From SHVO01 sp041906145 (GTDB taxonomy: Bacteria > Pseudomonadota > Alphaproteobacteria > Rhodospirillales > Rhodospirillaceae), in NCBI GenBank assembly GCA_041906145.1, contig JAYRJU010000009.1:118672-182671 (forward strand): a stretch of 64,000 nucleotides of DNA. The letters are read 5' to 3'. Position 1 is the stretch's first letter; each line of letters opens with the position of its first letter. The notes beneath the pieces are model-generated. The model saw only the letters and a list, made by a program, of their open reading frames with translations. It searched no databases and was not told the origin of the DNA. Positions 24,848 through 33,772 of the stretch are shown here, one piece after another. Made by a program: the position numbers and the translations under genes.

Positions 24848-25918
24848 TTAGCTTCGCTTAAGGGCGAGCTTAAGACCGCTCCAGACCCCGCCGGCTTCGT
24901 GATACCGGATGCCCCAAATACTCCCAGCTACCATACCCATAGTTGCGATAAGGGATGTAAGGGAAAGGGTGGAGACCCCGGAGAGGCCCTGGCCGAAGGT
25001 GCAGCCCATCGCGAGCGTACCCCCGCTGCCCATAAGAACGCCGCCGATCAGGCTGCGTATGAAGTCCTCGCGGACCATAAAGGTATCAAAGGCTAGGTTG
25101 CGGGTGAGAAGGCCGGCGATGAAGGCGCCGAGCGGGACGCCAAGGGTCAGCATGAGCGGAAACAGCGCGGGGCCGCGGCCACCGAAAGCGAGCACGGCTT
25201 CGCCGAGGGGCGGGACAAAATTGATGGCGGTGAAGGCGCTTGCGCCGCTTTTTTCAAACAGCCCGCCGGCCACGAACCAAGCGGCGGCGATCATTAAGCC
25301 GATGATCAAACCGCCGACGAGGTGATCGCGCGAGGCGCGGAACCAGGAATCTTTCAGCGCGAACCACAAGGCGCCGCCGCCGAACACGGCGACAATGATC
25401 CACCGCACCGTTTCAGCGCCGATGAATGGCAGGTTGCCGAATATCCGATGCACCCCGCCAGGCCCGAACGTGCCGAGCACGGCGGTGCGGTTCAGCACAT
25501 CTTGAAGTGGTGCGAGCCAGTTCATGGTCGCCGCCGCGCTGAGGGCGATGGCGAGGATGATGGCGAGGGACTTGAGCGAACCGGCGCCAACGCGTGCGAG
25601 AGCGCGGCTGATGCAGCCGCCGCCAAGGGCCATGCCGAAGCCGAACAAGAGGCCGCCGAGAAGGGCGGGGAGCCAGAGGATGTAGGGCGCCAAGCTCTCG
25701 GCCCGATCCAACGGCACGAGGCCTGCGGCGTCCAGGGCGTGCGTGCCGACGATGGCGACGCCGGCCGCCAGCACCCAAGCGCGGAATCGGCGCCAGTCCT
25801 TAGCGAAGAGGATATCGGCGATGCCGCCGAGGGCGCAGAAGTTGGTCAGAAGCACGGCGGCGCCGATGACTCCGCCGATGGCCAAGCCCGCCAGGATCGC
25901 TCCTCCCATCTCAAACAT
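24848..25918 (-). CDS. YeeE/YedE family sulfur transporter
   Basis: Integral membrane protein of 356 residues, family of thiosulfate or sulfur-compound importers (YeeE/TsuA). About nine transmembrane helices are visible. Family motifs are LTNFCALGGIADILFAKDWRRF (N-terminal Cys), FGMALGGGCISRALARVG and MGCTFGQGLSG, whose Cys residues line the substrate path in characterised members. It is divergent from tusA, the usual partner, and close to a rhodanese gene. Together they suggest import of a reduced sulfur compound and handover of sulfur to TusA. Confidence 0.9.
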   Translation of the reverse strand: MFEMGGAILAGLAIGGVIGAAVLLTNFCALGGIADILFAKDWRRFRAWVLAAGVAIVGTHALDAAGLVPLDRAESLAPYILWLPALLGGLLFGFGMALGGGCISRALARVGAGSLKSLAIILAIALSAAATMNWLAPLQDVLNRTAVLGTFGPGGVHRIFGNLPFIGAETVRWIIVAVFGGGALWFALKDSWFRASRDHLVGGLIIGLMIAAAWFVAGGLFEKSGASAFTAINFVPPLGEAVLAFGGRGPALFPLMLTLGVPLGAFIAGLLTRNLAFDTFMVREDFIRSLIGGVLMGSGGTLAMGCTFGQGLSGVSTLSLTSLIATMGMVAGSIWGIRYHEAGGVWSGLKLALKRS

Positions 25919-25943
25919 GCTTCTTCGCTTCCGCCGCCATGGC

Positions 25944-25963
25944 CCCGCACACTACAGTGCGGG
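25944..25963. promoter_or_regulatory. 7-bp hairpin between yeeE-like and tusA
   Basis: CCCGCAC and GTGCGGG separated by six bases lie just upstream of the tusA ATG, between two divergent genes. It could be an operator or fold in the tusA leader; no regulator is assigned. Confidence 0.35.
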
Positions 25964-25967
25964 CCTC

Positions 25968-26216
25968 ATGACGCAACCCGGCCCTCACGCATTGCAGCCC
26001 ATCATCATCGACGCGCGCGGCCTGAGCTGCCCGCTGCCGGTCCTGCGTCTCAATAAGACGCTGAAAGGCATTCCGGGCGGGGCGGAGATCATTCTCCTCG
26101 CGACCGACCCAGCGGCCTTGCGCGACGTTCCAGCGTTCTGCACCGCCCACGGCCATCAAGTTATCCACAGTCCGGAAGGGGAATTTTTCAGATTCCACAT
26201 TCGTAAGATTGCCTAA
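25968..26216 (+). CDS. tusA: TusA family sulfur-carrier protein
   Basis: Small cytoplasmic sulfur carrier of 82 residues. IDARGLSCPLPVLRLNKTL contains the CPxP motif whose Cys bears persulfide sulfur. The second half (ILLATDPAALRDVPAFC and a His-rich strand) is standard. The start is the ATG at 25968; the frame is open much further upstream but that part is antisense to the transporter gene. Divergent from the YeeE/YedE gene, forming the common YeeE-TusA pair. Confidence 0.93.
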   Translation: MTQPGPHALQPIIIDARGLSCPLPVLRLNKTLKGIPGGAEIILLATDPAALRDVPAFCTAHGHQVIHSPEGEFFRFHIRKIA

Positions 26217-26294
26217 ACCTTAGCCATAGGGCATCTAAAGACATTAGCTCGCCTTAAAAAGCAGCAATTCTGGGGTTTAGGTTTAGGGGGACTT

Positions 26295-27503
26295 ATGGGC
26301 GGAGACGTCTTTTTCATTCTGATGGGCGCGATCATGGTCCTGGCGATGCATGCCGGCTTCGCGTTCTTGGAAGTTGGTACGGTGCGCAAGCGTTCCCAGG
26401 TGAACGCGCTCGTGAAAATCCTGGTCGATTTCTCGGGCTCGACGATCGCCTACTTCTTCGTCGGCTTCTCGATCGCTTATGGAATGAGCTTCCTCGACAG
26501 CGCGCCGATCATTTCAGGCGCGGCGGGCACCGGCTATCAGGGCCAGGGCTACGACCTCGTGAAATATTTTTTCCTCCTGACCTTCGCAGCCGCCGTGCCC
26601 GCGATCATCTCGGGCGGTATCGCGGAGCGCGCGAAGTTCTACCCGCAGCTCGTCGCGACGTTTCTGATCGTCGGGCTGATCTATCCGTTCTTTGAAGGCA
26701 TGGCGTGGAACAACAACTACGGCTTCCAGGACATGGTAGAGGCGCTCACCGGCGCGAAGTTCCATGACTTCGCCGGTTCGGTGGTCGTGCACGCCATGGG
26801 CGGTTGGATCGCGCTCGGCGCGGTGATCATGCTCGGCAACCGCAAGGGCCGCTTCACCGCCGACGGTCGCGCGATCGGCATGCCGCCTTCCAACATCGTA
26901 TGGCTCGCGCTTGGCGCGTGGATCCTTTCGGTCGGCTGGTTCGGTTTCAACGTGATGAGCGCGCAGCGGCTCGAATCGGTAACGGGACTTGTCGCCGTCA
27001 ACTCGTTGATGGCCATGGTCGGCGGCGTCATCACGGCCCTATTGGTTGGCCGCAACGATCCAGGCTTCGTGCACAACGGCGCGTTGGCGGGTCTCGTGGC
27101 CGTCTGCGCGGGCTCGGACGTGATGCATCCGATCGGCGCCCTCGCGACGGGCGGTATCGCCGGCGCCTTGTTCGTGTGGGCCTTCAACTTCATGCAGGAC
27201 AAGCTGCGGATCGACGACGTGCTCGGCGTGTGGCCGCTGCATGGCCTTTGCGGCACCCTCGGCGGCCTGCTGTGCGGCGTCTTCGGCATGGAAAACCTGG
27301 GCGGCATGGGCGGCGTGAACTTTATGGGCCAGTTGGTCGGCACTGTGACGGGCGTGCTCATCGGCCTCGTCGCGGGCTTTGTGGTCTACGGCGCGCTGAA
27401 AGCCACCGTTGGAATCCGCTTGTCGGAAGAGCAGGAGTTCAACGGCGCGGACCTGTCAATACACAAGATCACCTCGACGCCGGACGAAGATATCGTTCGC
27501 TAG
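26295..27503 (+). CDS. amt: Ammonium transporter (Amt family)
   Basis: Trimeric ammonium channel/transporter subunit of 402 residues with about eleven transmembrane helices. The N-terminal block HAGFAFLEVGTVRKRSQVN is a divergent form of the Amt signature. The pore twin histidines should be in FAGSVVVHAMGGW and PLHGLCGTLGG. A normal cytoplasmic tail (about residues 375-402) ends in DEDIVR. GGGGGA precedes the ATG. There is no glnK next to it, unlike many amt loci, so regulation by PII would have to act in trans. A terminator follows directly. Confidence 0.93.
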   Translation: MGGDVFFILMGAIMVLAMHAGFAFLEVGTVRKRSQVNALVKILVDFSGSTIAYFFVGFSIAYGMSFLDSAPIISGAAGTGYQGQGYDLVKYFFLLTFAAAVPAIISGGIAERAKFYPQLVATFLIVGLIYPFFEGMAWNNNYGFQDMVEALTGAKFHDFAGSVVVHAMGGWIALGAVIMLGNRKGRFTADGRAIGMPPSNIVWLALGAWILSVGWFGFNVMSAQRLESVTGLVAVNSLMAMVGGVITALLVGRNDPGFVHNGALAGLVAVCAGSDVMHPIGALATGGIAGALFVWAFNFMQDKLRIDDVLGVWPLHGLCGTLGGLLCGVFGMENLGGMGGVNFMGQLVGTVTGVLIGLVAGFVVYGALKATVGIRLSEEQEFNGADLSIHKITSTPDEDIVR

Positions 27504-27525
27504 AAAGCGAATGGAGAAACAAGAA

Positions 27526-27551
27526 GGGCGGTCGCGAGACCGCCCTTTTTT
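27526..27551 (+). terminator. Rho-independent terminator after amt
   Basis: Perfect 8-bp stem GGGCGGTC/GACCGCCC with a GCGA loop followed by six T residues, 22 bases after the amt stop and just before the end of the convergent DUF411 gene. Confidence 0.92.
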
Positions 27552-27552
27552 G

Positions 27553-28029
27553 TTATGCGCCGTTATGGCGAGACCAGACTCTAAGTTCTCCGTCGGTCCT
27601 GAACGCGAGAACAGTGTACGGATCGGCCCTGCCATCGGGCGATTCCATTCCCGGCGCGCCAATGGGCATGCCCGGTACCGAAAGTCCCCGTACGTTGTCG
27701 GGGCGCTCGCGCAAGAGCCGCTCGATGTCCGCGGGCGGCACATGGCCTTCGATGATGTACTTGTCGACCACGCCCGTGTGGCAGGCCCAGAGGTCGTAGG
27801 GGATATCGAGTTGCTTATTCACTTCAGCCAGCGGGCGCGACGTGACCATCTCAACCACAAAAATCTTTTCAACGACGGCAACCCAGTCAAGGCAGCACGC
27901 GCAGTGCGGATCGCGGTAGAGCGTTAGCCGATAAGGTGAGGAGGCGGCGCGGCCCGCTCCAGTGCGCGCAAGGACAGCCAGCGCGACCCCGCCCATTAAA
28001 GCTTTGCGACGGCTTAAGTCTCCAGTCAT
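27553..28029 (-). CDS. DUF411 metal-binding protein with Tat-like signal
   Basis: Exported protein of 158 residues. The N terminus, SRRKALMGGVALAVLARTGAG, is a twin-arginine-type signal. The mature part is a DUF411 domain: LYRDPHCACCLDWV holds the CxCC metal-binding motif, and DLWACHTGVVDKYIIEGHVPPADI and LSVPGMPIGAPGME are conserved. The family is linked to copper handling, with Cys and Met residues suited to Cu(I). The nearby oxidase block would need copper, but a direct link is inference. It is convergent with amt. Confidence 0.85.
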   Translation of the reverse strand: MTGDLSRRKALMGGVALAVLARTGAGRAASSPYRLTLYRDPHCACCLDWVAVVEKIFVVEMVTSRPLAEVNKQLDIPYDLWACHTGVVDKYIIEGHVPPADIERLLRERPDNVRGLSVPGMPIGAPGMESPDGRADPYTVLAFRTDGELRVWSRHNGA

Positions 28030-28087
28030 GGCAGGTCACCCCCGTGTAGCCACGAACAGGACCCAAGCCTAACACCAGTTGTGGAAT

Positions 28088-28468
28088 CTATTCCACGCCG
28101 TTCATCTCGCGCTCCACGTCCCGGAACCGGTATTGGAGGGCGATCATGGTGGCTTTAACCGGCCGCAGGGCCAGCCCGGCGGTCAGGCTGATGAAGGCCG
28201 GCCAAATCACGAAATGGACCCAGATGGGCGGCGTCACGAAGCGATCGAAAAGCAGGGCCGCGACCGCGGTGATAATGCAGAGCGGCATCATGATGAAGAA
28301 AGCAGGTCCGTCGGCGGTGTCGTGGCCCGCGAAGCTCAGGCCGCAGACCTCGCAGCCCGGCCGCACGGTAAGGTAGCCCTCGAAGAGCCGTCCTCGGCCG
28401 CAGCGCGGGCAGCGGCAGAAAAGTCCGGCGACGGCGAGCGGCGCGCGCGGCTTATGGGATGTGGACAT
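28088..28468 (-). CDS. DUF983 family membrane protein
   Basis: Protein of 126 residues. The N-terminal CRCPRCGRGRLFEGYLTVRPGCEVCG is a zinc-ribbon-like pair of CxxC motifs, followed by FAGHDTADGPAFFI, the DUF983 signature, and two transmembrane helices (FIMMPLCIITAVAALLF and FVIWPAFISLTAGLALRPV). DUF983 genes usually sit in cytochrome oxidase operons beside ctaE and surf1; here it lies about 1.3 kb away, separated by a patatin gene. A role in oxidase assembly is inferred from that association. Confidence 0.85.
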   Translation of the reverse strand: MSTSHKPRAPLAVAGLFCRCPRCGRGRLFEGYLTVRPGCEVCGLSFAGHDTADGPAFFIMMPLCIITAVAALLFDRFVTPPIWVHFVIWPAFISLTAGLALRPVKATMIALQYRFRDVEREMNGVE

Positions 28469-28549
28469 GGACTACTATAGGAGCCCCGGGTCCCGGTAAT
28501 CACGCGAAAACTCTCGCCCGCGCGCGGGGCGGCCAGGTACTCTCGCTGC

Positions 28550-29707
28550 ATGCCGCGCCGTACCGGTCACCTCCCGCGTATTCTCGCCGTCCTTTTTACG
28601 CTAGGGCTGGCAAGCGCCTGCGCGGCTCCCGCGCGAATCGCCTATACCGCGGCCGAGCAGCGTGCGGCTGTGCCGCCGGGATTCGCGGATGTCCGCCTGT
28701 CGATTTCGGAGCGCCCCGAGGCCGAGAAGCTCGTCGCGCTTTTCCGCACCCAACGCGATGCCCGCGGGCGGCCCCTCGAAATTCTGTCGTTATCCGGCGG
28801 CGGGGCGAATGGGGCCTTCGGTGCGGGGGTTCTCTATGGCTGGAGCCAGCACGGCGACCGCCCCGCCTTTGACGTGGTCACCGGCATCAGTACAGGCGCG
28901 CTGGCCGCGCCGTTCGCATTCCTCGGTCCGGCTTATGATGAAGCCCTGAAGGCCGGTTACACGAGCGGTCGGTCGGCGGAACTTCTCGACTTCCGAGGCC
29001 TGCTCGCATTTTTTCGGCCCAGCCTTTTCAGCGGTCGCCCGCTCGCGCGGCTGGTCGAGGACCTCGTCGACGATCAGGTCGTCGCGGCCGTCGCCAGGGA
29101 GCACAAAGCGGGGCGGCGCCTGCTGGTCGGCACCACCAACCTCGATACTCAGGCGCTCACGCTGTGGGATATGGGCGCGATCGCCGCGGCGGGCGGGCCC
29201 CGCGCGACCAAGCTGTTCCGTACTGTGCTGGTAGCCTCGGCGAGTGTGCCCGGCGTCTTCCCGCCGGTGATGGTCGAGGTTGAAGCCAACGGGCGTCGGT
29301 TCGCCGAAATGCATGTGGACGGAAGCGCGATTTCGTCGTTTTTCGCCGTACCCAATTCCCTTTTGCTGTGGACGGGGCAAGACACAAATGAGCTTAAGGC
29401 GCGGCTGTATGTGTTGATCAACGGTGCGCTCGACGAGGATTTCGCCGTCACGCCGAACGAGACGCTGCCGATCCTGCGGCGGAGTTTCGATGTCGCCAGT
29501 AAGACCAATACCCGCACCGAACTTACCGCTGTCGCCGCTTTCGCTGAACGAAACGGCCTCGCGCTGCGCATGAGTCATGTGCCGCCGGGCGTGAACCCGT
29601 CGCCACTCGATTTCGATCAGCAGCGCATGACGGCGTTGTTCGAACAGGGGCGGGCGGCCGGCGCTGCAGGAGCGGCGTGGGAGGATCTGAAAGCCTTAGA
29701 TCCCTAA
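28550..29707 (+). CDS. Patatin-like phospholipase lipoprotein
   Basis: Predicted lipid acyl hydrolase of 385 residues anchored as a lipoprotein. The signal peptide ends in GLASAC, a lipobox. The patatin domain has the oxyanion loop LSLSGGGANGAFGAG (about residues 75-90), the nucleophile Ser in GISTGALAAP, and the catalytic Asp in MHVDGSAISSF. The Ser-Asp dyad is complete, so hydrolase activity is likely. It is divergent from the DUF983 gene and ends at a strong terminator shared with ctaE. Confidence 0.9.
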   Translation: MPRRTGHLPRILAVLFTLGLASACAAPARIAYTAAEQRAAVPPGFADVRLSISERPEAEKLVALFRTQRDARGRPLEILSLSGGGANGAFGAGVLYGWSQHGDRPAFDVVTGISTGALAAPFAFLGPAYDEALKAGYTSGRSAELLDFRGLLAFFRPSLFSGRPLARLVEDLVDDQVVAAVAREHKAGRRLLVGTTNLDTQALTLWDMGAIAAAGGPRATKLFRTVLVASASVPGVFPPVMVEVEANGRRFAEMHVDGSAISSFFAVPNSLLLWTGQDTNELKARLYVLINGALDEDFAVTPNETLPILRRSFDVASKTNTRTELTAVAAFAERNGLALRMSHVPPGVNPSPLDFDQQRMTALFEQGRAAGAAGAAWEDLKALDP

Positions 29708-29730
29708 AAGAGCCAAGATCCTCAAACAAA

Positions 29731-29758
29731 AACGCCGCTCCTTTTGGGGAGCGGCGTT
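29731..29758. terminator. Bidirectional terminator between patatin and ctaE
   Basis: Perfect 11-bp inverted repeat AACGCCGCTCC/GGAGCGGCGTT with a short loop, flanked by A-runs and T-runs, between two convergent genes. Confidence 0.92.
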
Positions 29759-29783
29759 TTCTTTTTCGAGGCTTTTGGGGCTA

Positions 29784-30614
29784 TTAGCCGCCAAACGTGC
29801 GGACCGGGGCGCCGAGGAGCCAGTAGACCCACACGAACAGGAACAGCCACACCACGTCAACGAAGTGCCAGTACCAGGCAGCGGCCTGGAAGCCGATGTG
29901 CTTATGGGGCGAGAACTGGCCTTTCGCGGCGCGGAAGCCACAGACGATCAGGAAGACGGTGCCGACGAACACGTGGAAGCCGTGGAACCCCGTGGCGAGG
30001 TAGAAGGCGGACGGATAGATGCCGTCCGTCAGCTTGAACGTCGCGTGGTGGTATTCGTAGACCTGCAGGCCAAGGAAAAGGGCGCCCAGGGCCGCGGTGA
30101 TGAAGATCCACTTGGCGGCCTTCTGGTTATTGCCTTCTTCGATGTAGATGTGCGCGCGCGTGACGGTTCCGCCCGAGGTGAGCAGGATCACGGTGTTGTA
30201 GAACGGCAGTTCCCAGGCTTCGAGCGGCGTGATGCCGGCCGGCGGCCACTGCAGGGTCGAGGTCGAGAAGCCCAGTGCGTTATGGAAGAAGGCCCAGAAG
30301 AAGGCGACGAAGAACATCACTTCCGAGGTGATGAACAGGGCCATGCCGAGGCGCAGGCCGTGGCTGACTTCTGCGGTGTGCGCCTTTTCCTTCACCGACT
30401 CGCTGATGATGTCGCGCCACCACATCCACATCGTCATAAGCACGAGGACGAAGCCGGGCAGCAGCTTAAAGACGCCTGGCTCCATGCCGAACACAGGCAC
30501 CTTGTGGAAGAACAGGACCGCGCCGATGGCGAGGATCAGCACCGAGAAGGAACCCATTGCCGGCCAGGGGCTCGGGTTCACCATGTGGAAGTTATGTTTG
30601 GCGTGTCCGCTCAT
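29784..30614 (-). CDS. ctaE: Cytochrome c oxidase subunit III
   Basis: Subunit III of the aa3-type cytochrome c oxidase, an integral membrane protein of 276 residues with seven helices. Family blocks include HMVNPSPWPAMGSFSV, SEVMFFVAFFWAFFHNAL, WPPAGITPLEAWELPFYNT and GFHGFHVFVGTVFL. The charged glutamates of the conserved subunit III fold are present. It is the last gene of the minus-strand group ctaC-ctaD-ctaG-ctaE and ends before the shared terminator. Confidence 0.96.
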   Translation of the reverse strand: MSGHAKHNFHMVNPSPWPAMGSFSVLILAIGAVLFFHKVPVFGMEPGVFKLLPGFVLVLMTMWMWWRDIISESVKEKAHTAEVSHGLRLGMALFITSEVMFFVAFFWAFFHNALGFSTSTLQWPPAGITPLEAWELPFYNTVILLTSGGTVTRAHIYIEEGNNQKAAKWIFITAALGALFLGLQVYEYHHATFKLTDGIYPSAFYLATGFHGFHVFVGTVFLIVCGFRAAKGQFSPHKHIGFQAAAWYWHFVDVVWLFLFVWVYWLLGAPVRTFGG

Positions 30615-30637
30615 GGAAATGATCCCTCTACGTCTCT

Positions 30638-31252
30638 CTAATTGGTGGCGCCGCCAGCTTCCGTAGAAGCGGGCGTAATGGATTTGGATTCAGCGCTGTC
30701 TTCCACCGGGAAGCCGTCTTTGGAACGGAAGAAGGTGTACGACAGGGTAATGGTCTTCACTTCTTCGGTGTGTTCGTCGCTGACGAGCGCCGGGTCCACG
30801 TAGAAGGTGACGCCCAATTCAGCACTCTGGCCGGGGGCGAGAATTTGCTCCTGGAAGCAGAAGCATTCGATCTTATTGAAGTACTGACCGATCTTGTCCG
30901 GAGTGACGTTGAACGTCGCCGTGCCGGTGGTTGTCTCGATCCCCATGTTGGTGGCCGTGTAGTGGATGGTCACCGTTTCGCCGAGCTTCGTCGTGACCGA
31001 CGGCTGCGAGGGTGTGAACTTCCACGGCAGTTGGGGATCGGTATTGGCGTCAAACCGCACCGTAACCGGGCGGTCGATAATCTGGGTCGTGTTTGCCGCC
31101 ACGATCTGCGGATCGCCGCCGATGCCGATCGCGCGGCAGAAGGCGTCGTAATAGGGCACGAGCGCGAATGCACACCCCACCATCACCGCGGCTCCCCCAA
31201 GGGAAGCCGCGGCGACGCGGGCGTTACGGCGTTTCAGGTTGGACTTGTCCAT
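30638..31252 (-). CDS. ctaG: Cytochrome c oxidase assembly protein (Cox11 family)
   Basis: Copper chaperone that builds the CuB site of subunit I. A single N-terminal transmembrane segment (VAAASLGGAAVMVGCAFALVPYYDAFC) anchors a periplasmic beta domain. The copper-binding CFCFQEQ motif is present (IECFCFQEQIL), as is YFNKIECF before it, and ALVPYYDAFCRAIG near the membrane. The 204-residue length is typical. It lies between ctaD and ctaE in the operon, the standard alphaproteobacterial place. Confidence 0.95.
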   Translation of the reverse strand: MDKSNLKRRNARVAAASLGGAAVMVGCAFALVPYYDAFCRAIGIGGDPQIVAANTTQIIDRPVTVRFDANTDPQLPWKFTPSQPSVTTKLGETVTIHYTATNMGIETTTGTATFNVTPDKIGQYFNKIECFCFQEQILAPGQSAELGVTFYVDPALVSDEHTEEVKTITLSYTFFRSKDGFPVEDSAESKSITPASTEAGGATN

Positions 31253-31276
31253 TACCTTTTGTGCCTTATGCGCTGA

Positions 31277-32902
31277 CTACTCGGCCGGATGAGCGGCCGC
31301 GCGGGCCAGCACAGGCGGCTCTTCGAACGTGTGGAACGGCGCCGGCGAGGGGACGGTCCATTCCAACGTCGTGGCGCCTTCGCCCCACGGGTTGGCAACC
31401 GATTTCTTGCCGAAGAACATGCTATGCACCGCCATGATCAGGAAGAACACCGACGAGCCGCCGGCGATGAACGCGCCGATCGACGAGACGTAGTTCCAGC
31501 CCGCGAACACATCCGGATAATCGATGTAGCGGCGCGGCATGCCCGCGAGACCAAGGAAGTGCTGCGGGAAGAAGGTCAGGTTCACGCCGATGAAGGTCGT
31601 CCAGAAGTGGACCTGGGCGGCCCAATCCGGGAACACGCGGCCGGTCATCTTGTCGTGCCAGTAGTAGTAACCGGCGAAGATGGCGAACACGGCGCCGAGC
31701 GAGAGCACGTAATGGAAGTGCGCAACGACGTAATAGGTGTCGTGCATCACGATATCCATACCGGCATTGGCGAGCACCACGCCGGTGACGCCGCCGACAG
31801 TGAACAGGAAGATGAAGCCCACGGCCCAAACCATCGGAGCGCGGAAGGAGATGGAGCCGCCCCACATGGTGGCGATCCACGAGAAGATCTTGATGCCCGT
31901 CGGAACCGCGATCGCCATGGTCACGGCGATGAAGTAGGCGCGGTAATTGACGTTCATGCCGACGGTGTACATGTGGTGCGCCCACACGATGAAGCCGACG
32001 ACGCCGATCGAGGCCATCGCGTAGGCCATGCCGAGGTAACCGAACACCGGCTTACGGCTGAAGGTCGACACGATGTGGCTGATAATGCCGAAAGCCGGCA
32101 GGATCATGATGTACACTTCGGGGTGGCCGAAGAACCAGAACAGGTGCTGCCAGAGGAGGGGGTCGCCGCCGCCGCGCTGATCGAAGAACGCGGTGCCGAA
32201 GTTGCGGTCGGTGAGCAGCATGGTCAGCGCGCCGGCGAGAACCGGAACCGCCAACAGCAGGAGCACGGCGGTGATCAGGATCGACCACACGAACAGCGGG
32301 GCCTTGTGCATGGTCATGCCAGGCGCGCGCATGTTGAGGATTGTGGTGATGAGGTTGGTCGCGCCGAGAATCGAGGATAGGCCGGCGAGATGGAGGGACA
32401 GAATCGCGAAGTCGACGCTCATATCGGGCTGACCCGCTATCCCCGACAGCGGCGGATAGAGCGTCCATCCCGTGCCCGCGCCATTACCAGCGGTCATCGA
32501 CAGGACGACCAGAACGAGGGCCGGCGGCATGAGCCAGAACGAGATGTTGTTCATGCGCGGGAAGGCCATGTCCGGGGCGCCGATCATCAATGGCACCATC
32601 CAATTGCCGAAACCGCCGATGAGGGCGGGCATCACGACGAAGAACACCATCAGCAGCGCGTGCGCCGTGACAAGCACGTTGTAGAAGTGTTTGTCGGTGA
32701 TGAACTGCAGGCCGGGATGCATCAACTCGGCACGGATCGCCATCGAGAACCCGCCGCCCACCAGCGAGGCGATGACCGCGAAAACGAGGTACATCGTGCC
32801 GATGTCTTTGTGGTTGGTGGAATACAGCCAGCGGGTGATCCCCGTCGGATGATGGTCGTGGCCGTGATCGAGGCTATGATCGGCGTGGGAAGCTGCACTC
32901 AT
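31277..32902 (-). CDS. ctaD: Cytochrome c oxidase subunit I
   Basis: Catalytic subunit of the aa3-type oxidase, 541 residues, twelve transmembrane helices. All metal ligands are visible: TAHALLMVFFVVMPAL (low-spin heme a His), WFFGHPEVYIMILP (CuB His and its crosslinked Tyr, plus the proton-channel Glu), WAHHMYTVGM (two CuB His) and VVAHFHYVLSLG (heme a3 and heme a His). The GMPRRYIDYPD loop is also typical. It follows ctaC and precedes ctaG. Confidence 0.97.
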   Translation of the reverse strand: MSAASHADHSLDHGHDHHPTGITRWLYSTNHKDIGTMYLVFAVIASLVGGGFSMAIRAELMHPGLQFITDKHFYNVLVTAHALLMVFFVVMPALIGGFGNWMVPLMIGAPDMAFPRMNNISFWLMPPALVLVVLSMTAGNGAGTGWTLYPPLSGIAGQPDMSVDFAILSLHLAGLSSILGATNLITTILNMRAPGMTMHKAPLFVWSILITAVLLLLAVPVLAGALTMLLTDRNFGTAFFDQRGGGDPLLWQHLFWFFGHPEVYIMILPAFGIISHIVSTFSRKPVFGYLGMAYAMASIGVVGFIVWAHHMYTVGMNVNYRAYFIAVTMAIAVPTGIKIFSWIATMWGGSISFRAPMVWAVGFIFLFTVGGVTGVVLANAGMDIVMHDTYYVVAHFHYVLSLGAVFAIFAGYYYWHDKMTGRVFPDWAAQVHFWTTFIGVNLTFFPQHFLGLAGMPRRYIDYPDVFAGWNYVSSIGAFIAGGSSVFFLIMAVHSMFFGKKSVANPWGEGATTLEWTVPSPAPFHTFEEPPVLARAAAHPAE

Positions 32903-32926
32903 GGACGCTTTCTCCGAAACGTAATT

Positions 32927-33772
32927 CTATTGAGCCGAGGCAAGTTTCACGCTGTCCGCCGTGGCGGGCGTGAGGCCGGCTTTTTGTTGTTCAACCCAGC
33001 GCTGGTACTCTTCCTTGCTGACCGCATCGACAACGATCGGCATGAAGGAGTGGTCGACGCCGCACAGTTCCGAGCACTGGCCGTAGTAGCGGCCCGGTTT
33101 GGTGATGCGCGTCCAGGTTTCGTTGATGCGGCCCGGCATATTGTCGAGTTTCACGCCGAAGGCCGGGATCGTCCAAGCATGGATCACGTCGTTGGCGGTG
33201 AAGAGCAGGCGGATGTTGGTATCGACCGGCAGGATGACGTGGCGGTCGGTTTCGAGGAGGCGGTGCTGACCGGCCTTCACGTCGATTTCCGCATCGGGGA
33301 TTGCGATCGCATCGAAGGAAACCCCCGTGTCCGGGTATTCGTAAGACCAAAACCACTGATTGCCCGTGATCTTGAGGGTCATTTCAGCTTCGGTGGTGTG
33401 ATCGAGGTAGTAGAGGATGCGGTAGGACGGAACCGCGATGCCCACCAAGATGAAGACCGGAACGATGGTCCAAATCACTTCGATGAGCGTGTTATGCGAC
33501 CACTTGGCCGGCACCGGATTGCGCTTCTCGTTGAAGCGGAAGATGCAGATCAGGAGCAAGATCGCCACGAAAACGCTGATGACGGTGATGATCCACAGGA
33601 GGAGCGTGTGGAAATCATGGAGCATTTCGGCTTGAGGAGTCGCCGGAGTCTGGATGCCGAGCTGCCACTCCGTTGGGAAGGAGGGGGTGGGCATTTGCTC
33701 AGCGGCAAACGCGGTCCCCATGGAAAAGATGCTCGAAACGACGGCGCCAAGCGCCAATGCCAAACGACTCAC
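32927..33772 (-). CDS. ctaC: Cytochrome c oxidase subunit II
   Basis: Electron-entry subunit carrying the CuA centre. After a signal peptide (SRLALALGAVVSSIFSMGTAFA) there are two membrane helices (LLLWIITVISVFVAILLLICIF and VIWTIVPVFILVGIAVPSY) and a periplasmic cupredoxin domain with QCSELCGVDHSFMPI, the complete CuA motif. KITGNQWFWSYEYP is the conserved aromatic path. I choose the GTG at 33772 because GGAGA lies nine bases upstream and it places the signal peptide at the N terminus; the frame is open to 33877. First gene of the operon. Confidence 0.95.
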   Translation of the reverse strand: MSRLALALGAVVSSIFSMGTAFAAEQMPTPSFPTEWQLGIQTPATPQAEMLHDFHTLLLWIITVISVFVAILLLICIFRFNEKRNPVPAKWSHNTLIEVIWTIVPVFILVGIAVPSYRILYYLDHTTEAEMTLKITGNQWFWSYEYPDTGVSFDAIAIPDAEIDVKAGQHRLLETDRHVILPVDTNIRLLFTANDVIHAWTIPAFGVKLDNMPGRINETWTRITKPGRYYGQCSELCGVDHSFMPIVVDAVSKEEYQRWVEQQKAGLTPATADSVKLASAQ

